The notes beneath the pieces were generated by a model, which saw only the letters and a list, made by a program, of their open reading frames with translations, was not told where the DNA came from and searched no databases. From assembly GCA_004794655.1 (NCBI GenBank), contig SMMW01000617.1, forward strand, positions 15,107,501-15,171,500: 64,000 nucleotides of DNA. The letters run 5' to 3'. How positions within the stretch are numbered: the stretch's first letter is position 1; each line of letters begins with the position of its first letter. The stretch is from Marisa cornuarietis. Taxonomy: Eukaryota > Mollusca > Gastropoda > Architaenioglossa > Ampullariidae. A program made the translations under genes and the position numbers. Positions 57,200 through 64,000 of the stretch are shown here, one piece after another.

Positions 57200-58499
57200 A
57201 TGAACGAGGTTTCAGATATAAAGATAACTTTTTTTTGCGGCGCAATTTTTAATTTTCCCAATTATTTTCCCAAAGTCTGTGTCAAGACAGATGTTGGCAC
57301 TCACGTGGTCAACTTTTGTATTTAAATCGCAGATCCAGACTGCTTATTCAAGAGTGTTCAGTTTACTTTAAATTGGCCCCTCCCCCTCAACAATGTAGCA
57401 GAGTTCTAGCATTGTAATATTTTTCCCATGTTTATTTTCATTGCCAATATCGCAGCGTGATTTGCACCCTGAGAAAACAAAGAAGCCAAAGGGAGAGCAC
57501 CCAAGATAGGTTTGCCCTAGAAGTCCGGCTACTCCTAACTTATAATTCTTAAGCAGCTAACTGTTTTCCACGAAGACTTTCCTCAAAGTTTTTAGTAGAG
57601 ATTTTCCCCACATCCCACCCAGGCTGAGTCAAAAACGACCCTTCGTCCACAATATTAAGCGAAATTTATGCTGCGGGCGGACAACCCAGCTTTTTTGCCG
57701 GATGTTTTATTCGACTGGGTTGAAAAACAGTTTTAGTCTCACCGTGGATGTACCTCTGAGCAGCTCAGAGAAAAGAGGAAGCACCCTTGATTAGCTAGTT
57801 ACAGCTAGCCCGCTGGCGTAACCTTCGAAGACGACAACATTTCGTCCTCACTAGTGCCTCTGAAATATTTGTGGTGCTCTTGGTGGGTTATGTGCCCATT
57901 GGTTTCGATTATTACCCAGCGAAAGTCTCATTATCGCCCCTACAGAAAGTAATGACCACCAGGGCGTAGATGTTAATGGCGTGTTGAGAATCACTTTGTG
58001 GGTATTTTCAGTCTTCTAACGCTTTTTATTTCTAAAATTGAGTTTAATTCGGAATTTAATTTCAATTAGGAGACAACTCTATACTACCCTTCGCTTTGCT
58101 CAGTCAAATTAGCACACTTCCCAGTTGCTGCTTTGACATTTTTAAACCGCCTTTTCAGGCAAAATAACCTTTCTAACCTTTTTACATGTGAATGTTAAAG
58201 AGTTCTACTGGAGGCAAATAGCAAATTGGGAATAAATACGAATGCTACCAGTAAACAAACAATTTTGAAGTGAACAGGAAATAGTGACATAAACACTGAA
58301 ATGGGAACAGTAGTAAATATGGAAACAAAAAAAGAAAAATTATGAAAACGAATATAACCTTACATAAGAAGTAATAAATTAATATATTTGATAAAAAGAT
58401 TTCAGAATCAGGATGAGAGAATTTGTTTTGAGACAGTACTGCACCAAAGGAGTTGAGATGATTTATAGGAAGAGACAGTTCGACAACAGTTAGAATATT
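57200..58499. other. no feature recognised
   Basis: About 1.3 kb of mixed sequence. The moderately GC-rich part at 57480-57980 has no open frame with splice support. Confidence 0.45.
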
Positions 58500-58645
58500 T
58501 TCATCCGTCCTATTAAAGTCTAGGTGTGGTTGGTGCTCTCATTTCACCCCAGGATCCAAGACTAGTCTTTTTAATCCCAGCTTATCGGTTGCAAAATTGA
58601 AACTTGCGTTCCTTCGAGGCGATTGCACTCAGCCATTAGAACTAA
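58500..58645 (-). mobile_element. tRNA-derived SINE of a second type, diverged
   Basis: On the minus strand GTTCTAATGGCTGAGTGCAA has an A-box-like core (TGGCTGAGTGC). It is followed by CTCGAAGGAACGCAAGTTTC and AATTTTGCAACC. GCAAG and TTTGC form a T-arm around a 7-nt loop with a degraded B box. The body then reads TCTTGGATCCTGGGGTGAAA and GAGCACCAACCACACC. Head and body differ from the 187-bp SINEs, so this is another family. Confidence 0.5.
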
Positions 58646-58803
58646 TACCATGTGAAGGAAATCTTGAGGCCACCACTTTTCTTGACTTTTACAACTGCTA
58701 ACTGTTCTTCTGGCGTAAGTTGCTGGCGCACAGAAATCTCATGCTTGGGGTAGCTTCGTCGTTTTTGTGTTGTACTTGCTGTAGTTACAGCATAGAAGAG
58801 GAA

Positions 58804-58861
<58 letters not shown>
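58804..58861. repeat. (ATG)n microsatellite
   Basis: About nineteen perfect ATG/GAT units. Confidence 0.99.
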
Positions 58862-59805
58862 GAGAAGGAAATTTATAGAATGCTAGACAAGTCTCTGTTT
58901 CTGAATCATATAATTAACCAGCTGCTCAGTCAGTTAGTAGGTTAACTGACCAGTCTGATTATTTGTCAGTCTGCTTTTCTGCCTGCCTGTTCGTCTCTCT
59001 GCCTCTTGACTCTTTTCTCCTTAACTCTTTCCTCTTTTGTTCTTTCTCTCCATTGATACTCGCTGATAGCGAGACTTGGATTTGTGCGTATTCACTTCCT
59101 AATACAGCAAGAGAAGTCTACTACCTGATGCATGAGAGAAAGTTTTGTGGTGATCAGGTTTAGGAGTTTGATTTGCTTTTCTTCCTGTCAGAGCGTACTG
59201 TAAAGAAATAATTTCTATGACTGGAAAAGTTCGATTTTACCCTTATAACCAATTCTTTACATTTAATATTTCAAAGCCAGCTAAAGGTGTAGACTGTGTG
59301 GTTTATACATCATGACGAATCCATGTTTACAAGTGCTATTATTTTGTGATGATTTATATCTATATATAGACTATGTCAGTTAATCTTAACGTTTTACAAG
59401 TGTACGTGTTTGGAGGGACAACAGCAGCAGCAGCTTTGTTTACAAACGTGATTAAATCAGTAAACAACACGTTTTACGTCTGTTCCTCATCAGAAGGCGA
59501 AATATGCAGAAACTATAGACTAATAATAAACAAGTAAAAGCCATAAAGACATCAAAGTAAAAATGTGATCTGCGTAGTAGATCATTTTTTATATGGGCTC
59601 TTATATTGGTAACTTCTGTCGGGCAAATTAACATTAAAATAAGGATGATCAGGAGCAGAATGCACGACCCATGAACTTTTGGTAGTCAAAATGGAGTAGT
59701 CCTGCAAAATTTGGATAGGATCAGACAAACGGTGTGGATTGGCAAACAGCTCAACCAGATTCACATGCACCCCCCCCCACACACACACATAGTTATAAGA
59801 ATATT
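58862..59805. other. no feature recognised
   Basis: AT-rich. A C run plus CA (59770-59789) lies at the right end. Confidence 0.45.
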
Positions 59806-60370
59806 AGCTGGGGTACCCGGGGTTTCTGAGTTAATTTCTCCTGCGAACTCTTCCAGCTGTGACGTCATTGTCAACCTTTGATCATTTGAGTCTGACAAAA
59901 ATGGCTCCAGTGTATCGAAATAATTAAACAACCGTTTCCTTGCACTCGCTGTACTATTGATACTCCTTCTCTTACTTGTTAGGGTTGACAGCTCGTTCTC
60001 CTATCGCCGTGATCACTTATTCATCTCCGTCCCTCCCATTTCTTCGTTTCATGATTCACGAGCACTTACAGCTGATATACTATTCAAGGAATAGTATGGA
60101 AACTATCAGTTTCTTTTGACGCCCACCCATGCTTACAGCTTTCTAGACAATGAACCTCACGTTACTCATGACTAAACTCAAGAAAGTTCTAGAATCTAGA
60201 ATGGTGAACGCTTGGTGTTCACGGTCCAGACCAAAAGAAACAGAAGGAGAGCACCCGTCCAGCGAAAGGAAGATAAGCATTGCCATGCTCTATTTCTGAC
60301 TCATTCTGTTATCGTCACAGTTTGTTTTATTTATAGACATGTTGCGGTACCCGGGGTTGCCCGGGTGCTG
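59806..60370 (+). repeat. two GGTACCCGG motifs in direct orientation
   Basis: TTAGCTGGGGTACCCGGGG at about 59805-59822 and GGTACCCGGGGTTGCCCGGG at 60346-60365 are related to the minus-oriented copy at 18201-18230. The first is followed by CAGCTGTGACGTCATTG, containing a palindromic CRE-like TGACGTCA near 59858. The interval between the two shows no coding sequence, so it could be one element with repeated ends or two insertions. Confidence 0.35.
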
Positions 60371-60475
60371 TCTATTAGCCGGACAGGCTGTCGGCACTAA
60401 GGGCATTCGAGGACCGAAACAGTAGGCAAATAAAGATATTTTACTAGCTCTGATAGTAACAGCTAACAATAATAG

Positions 60476-60545
60476 GCCTAATAAATGCAAAATTTGTATA
60501 GCGCATGCTCACACTCCTAAGGAGCATGCTCTTAGCGCTTAAGAA
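60476..60545 (+). repeat. hairpin repeat, copy 4
   Basis: AATTTGTATAGCGCATGCTC is followed 11 nt later by GAGCATGCTCTTAGCGCTTA. GCATGCTC (60503-60510) and GAGCATGC (60522-60529) are perfect inverted repeats, with outer AGCGC/GCGCT arms also able to pair. This is the best preserved hairpin of the four copies. Confidence 0.6.
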
Positions 60546-60789
60546 CAAGAACAACACATGGACAGCATACGAGAGACAGAAGAACAAATGAACAACATAA
60601 TGACGGAAGGATAAACAACAGTACCGATGATGAATAAAGACAAAATAAGTACAAAATAAAAAGAAGTAAAGAGGATCCAAATAACAGGGACTGAGAGTAT
60701 CATGATTTCACAAAAGGAAGACGAGCAGGGAAGTAGAAATAAGGGGTAAAGGGGGGAAGGGTGTGAAAAAGGACTGACATTGTATTGTA

Positions 60790-61030
60790 TTATATTGAAC
60801 TGTTGTTAGGAGTAATGCTAAAGGAAGAGGTGCGTTTTCAGTGCACATATAAAGGATTCAATAGTGCGTAAGTGGCGGATATTGGAAGGAAGAGAGTTTT
60901 ATTGTTTCGCTGGACAATAACTAAAAATCCTGTTGCCATATGTTGTTGTTCTGGTGACAGGAATAGTTAGGAGACGGTCGTTAGAAGAGAAGCGGAGTTG
61001 TCTGGCTGGGACTTAAGAGAAGTTCAGAAA
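60790..61030 (+). repeat. possible body of a dispersed repeat (copy b)
   Basis: It lies downstream of hairpin copy 4 and has loose ordered similarity to 13720-13950 (see that entry). The sequence is G-rich on this strand and non-coding in look. Confidence 0.3.
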
Positions 61031-61114
61031 ATAATCGGTGCTTCGTTTTCTTGCCTTACCTGTGACATGACTTATATTACCCGTTTTAAGACATGATTTG
61101 TTGTGTTGCGTTTT

Positions 61115-61240
61115 ATGCCTTGCTGTGGTCTATGATATGCTTTGTTCTGGTGACTCTCGTGCCTTGCTGTGATGAATATGTCGCTGACATGCCTTGTTAT
61201 GATAACATGTCTCTGATATGCCTTGCCATGATTATCATGC
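61115..61240 (+). repeat. degenerate ~30-bp repeat, 3-4 units
   Basis: TGCCTTGCTGTGATGAATAT and the following GTCGCTGACA recur with changes at about 61159, 61189 and 61218, with an earlier partial unit at 61115. The hydrophobic frame through it is a product of the repeat. Confidence 0.6.
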
Positions 61241-61440
61241 TTTGTTTATTTGATATTTCAGTTTCCCAAAGTTCTTTGAGTCCTTTTCTATTCACGTGTA
61301 CACGCTGCACATGATCAGTGAGATTGTGTGATATCGCACGCGGACCAAGAAATGCAGCGTCACGGCTGAGTCATGTCGAGGTGCTGTCCCTGGCGAGGGC
61401 GAGAAATGTTGTCAAATTCTCACTTAAACGCCAGGTAAAC

Positions 61441-62265
61441 CACATAAATGCTAAGGCACTTGTTCCGTTTTTATTTTATTTATTCGTTCAGCTCGTGTTT
61501 CTTAGAGTGAACCAATGGGTTTTGGTGTGTATGGAGAATAGTCACCACTTCAGAAAAATAGGCTATATCGACGGACGGTAAAACGATTTGATTGATGGTG
61601 GTGGTTTGGGGTGGGGGGGGGAAAGTAAATTTAAGCTTTTAGTTTCTGATGGCAAGTGCTTATCAGCTATCGGGACTTAAGTACCAGCGTTTAAAGTTCT
61701 AGTGGGGTGCAATATTTTTACTAATAATTGAGGAAAGCTTGGTGTAAGATACTGTTTCCCCAAAACTGGATGAAAACCCCATTCTGTTCTCGACATACAC
61801 ATCGTGCGTAGACAGAGATCAACAAAACTGACGTCAAGATTGTACAGGCATGCGCTTACGTTGCCAAGGCCTCAGCCAATGGAGAGCTCAAGCCATTTGT
61901 CCATTAGGTGTATCTGTATACAAACGTGATTTCGCGAGTTCACCTTTTCCTTGTCATGGTGATGTTTGTTGGCATGAATCTCAAGAACGAAAGGGGTTAT
62001 TAGCTCTTGAACTGAATTTTATCTAGTTATTAGAAACAAATCTACATCCCACTGAGCCTTTAAAAAATGCATGGACAAAACTTGATAGACAGAAGCTACA
62101 AAAGTAGCCCAGCGCTGAGGTTTTTCGAAATATCTTTTCGAGGAGGTTTTTATGGAGAACGCCCAACCTGCGCATCAGCCTAAACCGGAAGTAGTTAAGG
62201 GCACGCGAGGAAAACGTTTTCCTAAACGGTCCGGGTCCCTCATAAGTAGCGGAAGCTGTGCCCAC
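61441..62265. other. no feature recognised
   Basis: A donor-like CAG|GTAAAC at 61436 ends a coding-looking stretch (SHVEVLSLARARNVVKFSLK) whose acceptor is poor. A G run at 61612-61620 and AT-rich sequence follow. Confidence 0.35.
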
Positions 62266-62366
62266 CTGAACTGAAAGCTAAGAATCTTCCACCAGGGAAC
62301 CGATCGACGTGCAAGAATTGTTAGGGTCGCCTTGCCCGCTCTTTTGTTCTGCTCTGTCCCGGACAT
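62266..62366 (-). CDS. candidate first coding exon
   Basis: The minus-strand ATG at 62366-62364 reads MSGTEQNKRAGKATLTILAR, then RSVPWWKILSFQF, up to a possible donor TTCAG|GTGGGC (GT at 62265-62264). The frame stays open to 62175 if unspliced. The basic, Ala/Arg-rich N-terminus could act as a mitochondrial-type leader, but that is inference. ETS- and CRE-like sites lie directly upstream. The donor is weaker than at other candidates. Confidence 0.3.
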
Positions 62367-62395
62367 GACGTGATCAATGTGCAGCTTCCGGCATG
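62360..62395 (-). promoter_or_regulatory. ETS plus CRE-like promoter motifs
   Basis: On the minus strand CCGGAAG (62391-62385) is an ETS core, and TCACGTCA (62373-62366) is a CRE/E-box-like string overlapping the ATG region. A consensus ETS site CCGGAAGT also lies on the plus strand at 62185-62192. Clusters of ETS and CRE motifs are typical of TATA-less housekeeping promoters. The overlap with the proposed ATG means the real start could lie elsewhere. Confidence 0.3.
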
Positions 62396-63454
62396 ACGAG
62401 GGAAAACCGCTGTGGACTTAGAAATATGGTACGTTGCAAAATGCAAACAAGAAAACAACAGCCATAAAACTAGATAGAGTTTGGCAAACGTGATACTGGA
62501 GCTAAAGACAAACATGAGTCCATCGCGACTTCCTTGCTTTAAAAGCTTCCAAAACGACTACTGATATAATAGATTTTATAAATATATGAGACATAGGAGA
62601 CATGCTTAGAAATATTCTGCAATATTTCAGACAGAGCCAAAGACACGCTTTGTGGTTATTTTAGATGCAGGAAGGAGGAAGAAGCCTTGGAAAAAAGACT
62701 CAATTACATGTAAACAATTGTAAAAACAACCTGCAATAACATAAACAATTAAAATAGCAACACATCTTGAGCTTGCTCACTAGGCATTCGTATCTTTTTC
62801 ATTCATTACAATTGTTTGTGTTTGTGCAAAGGCAGACATTTGTGATTTTATAGAACAAACGATTTGAACCTATGCAATTCATCTCTGGGCTGTTGCATGA
62901 AAGTTAGGAAAAAAATTGCTCTCAATTCCAAAATACTAATGAAACTTTTCTGTGCTGTTTATCCCTTAGAAAATCGAAAATTACAACCAATTTTGTAAAC
63001 TTCATTGATCATTTCCTGAGTATACTTTCTTGCAATCAGAAGATCAAAAACCACTTTCGAACTCCTACATAAATTTGTAACATTGATGGAGCACATCTGC
63101 ATTTTAAAATATATACTCCATTGATTTGTGATAATTATGCCTGTTATAAACTCGGCACAAATCTTCAGTACGATCAGTGCTACTTGCATTTAATGTAAGA
63201 AGATTTAAAATATTACGACCGAGGTTATAGACATTAATGTTGTCTGAAAATGGGAAATTGTGGGAAGTAGGAAAAGTAATGAAGAGAGAGAAAGGGGGGG
63301 GGGAACAAGAGAATGAAAGTGGTGTATCATAATTCAAATAATATTCTTGCTCACACAACAGTAGCTCTATCGCCTCGGTTTTCTTCCTTCTCATTAAACT
63401 TGCAACAATATAATGTCGAAGACTTCCTTCGTTTCCTCCATTTTTCTGTCACAG
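62370..63454. other. AT-rich sequence, nothing recognised
   Basis: No supported exon or repeat. A G run lies at 63295-63303. Confidence 0.45.
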
Positions 63455-63499
63455 AGCTGATCCATCATTACTCACTGCTGAAGGAGGAAATGCAAACAT
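63455..63499 (+). CDS. candidate internal exon (45 nt)
   Basis: A strong pyrimidine tract and acceptor (TTTCCTCCATTTTTCTGTCACAG) and a donor ACAT|GTAAGCC (GT at 63500) bound 45 nt. The frame reads LIHHYSLLKEEMQT with two leading and one trailing base. The length is divisible by three. A second frame is open too. A coiled-coil-like helix is plausible. Confidence 0.32.
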
Positions 63500-64000
63500 G
63501 TAAGCCTGGCTCAACACTTTAGCCAGCTATAATCCACATCAGTGAACATCAGTCCACTGGAGGCGCCAACCTTTTTCTCCATGATGTTTTCAAAATGTCT
63601 TTGCGTTTCTCGGGAGGGATGACAAGATGTTTGCAAACTGTCAGTTCTGGACTCCAATTTCTGCTCAAGCAGTTCTGTCCGAATAGCGGAATTTATTGCA
63701 TTGCATTGTGGTAATAGAAAAGAACATTAGTAAGCACTTAAACGCGCGCGCGCGCACGATCACATCCCCCCCCACACACACAGAGGCAGGTTTTAAGAGA
63801 CAAGAGATATATGAAGAGAAGATACTTAGATTTTTATTTTTCATTTTTAGGGATGAATACAATCGATATAATCTGATTTAAAATGAAGTAATTAACTTTC
63901 TGTACACAGTGCCTTTTGTCAGTCCCTAGAGCAGGTTCCTGCCTCACCCTTGGACGATATTATTGCCTTGTCCGTGGACTGAATGATTTCAATGCTCACT
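63500..64000. other. right-edge sequence, nothing recognised
   Basis: A (CG)n run at about 63743-63756 and a C/CA patch at 63766-63782 are the only notable elements. Confidence 0.45.

Noticed and set aside
61262..61435. Exon between TTTCAG (61261) and CAG|GTAAAC
   Set aside because: Every frame from that acceptor has a stop, and the internal alternative acceptor is poor.
61800..61860. Minus-strand exon ending CAAC|GTAAGC near 61858
   Set aside because: The frames after the nearest acceptor all contain stops.
1..64000. CRISPR arrays, bacterial operons, rRNA or phage genes
   Set aside because: No direct-repeat/spacer structure of uniform length and no bacterial gene organisation. All short tandem arrays lack spacers.

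Overview
The window looks like nuclear DNA of an animal, most probably a mollusc and plausibly a gastropod. It is AT-rich and has no dense long reading frames, operons, bacterial ribosome sites or phage-like modules. It carries very many (CA)n/(TG)n, (GAAA)n, (AAT)n and (GAT)n microsatellites. It also carries remnants of several non-LTR retrotransposon lineages, tRNA-derived SINEs with C-rich 3' ends, and short hairpin repeats next to (AAT)n. No whole gene can be recognised, and most long open frames are artefacts of simple sequence. The species assignment is inference from repeat style, since no gene of known taxonomy is present.

Layout. 1-8100: AT-rich sequence. It has a possible minus-strand promoter with two NRF1-type sites and two phase-compatible exons (2.28-2.75 kb), a coding-like minus-strand terminal exon (4.58-4.70 kb), a solo LTR with a 5-bp target duplication (6311-6688), a tandem array whose units contain CA/CG tracts (6756-7190), and a short frame for a secreted poly-Asp peptide (7688-7861). 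8.1-14.3 kb: a degenerate minisatellite, a decayed LINE between two CT tracts (8603-10250), a decayed ~42-bp minisatellite (11312-11680), and an inverted partial copy of the 6.3-kb LTR (13440-13692). 14.3-24 kb: mostly featureless, with a (CA)n block and one good candidate exon (19857-19975). 24-32.7 kb: two copies of one 187-bp SINE, each with a 9-bp target duplication; three promoter-like segments (26.0, 27.5 and 28.9 kb), each near a candidate first exon; and a minus-strand LINE remnant (about 30.45-31.18 kb). 33-46 kb: microsatellites, a 12-bp minisatellite (36961-37068), a LINE 3' end (38030-38476), a long RTE-like LINE remnant (about 42.94-44.28 kb), a 44-bp tandem repeat and several candidate exons. 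46-64 kb: purine-rich and CA-rich tracts, further SINE remnants, 24-bp and ~30-bp tandem repeats, a promoter-like minus-strand start near 62.37 kb and a candidate exon at 63455-63499.

How it works together. Nothing shows a pathway or gene cluster. The most secure content is repeats: retrotransposon insertions, simple-sequence expansion and minisatellites. The candidate exons were chosen because splice-like signals flank open, coding-looking sequence. Such sandwiches also occur by chance in 64 kb, so each is a hypothesis to test with RNA data. I found no convincing novel biological system. The observations most worth following are the LTR and SINE insertions with exact duplications, the LINE bounded by CT tracts, the exact-period minisatellites, the hairpin repeat family, the Asp-rich secreted frame and the promoter-plus-exon groups.
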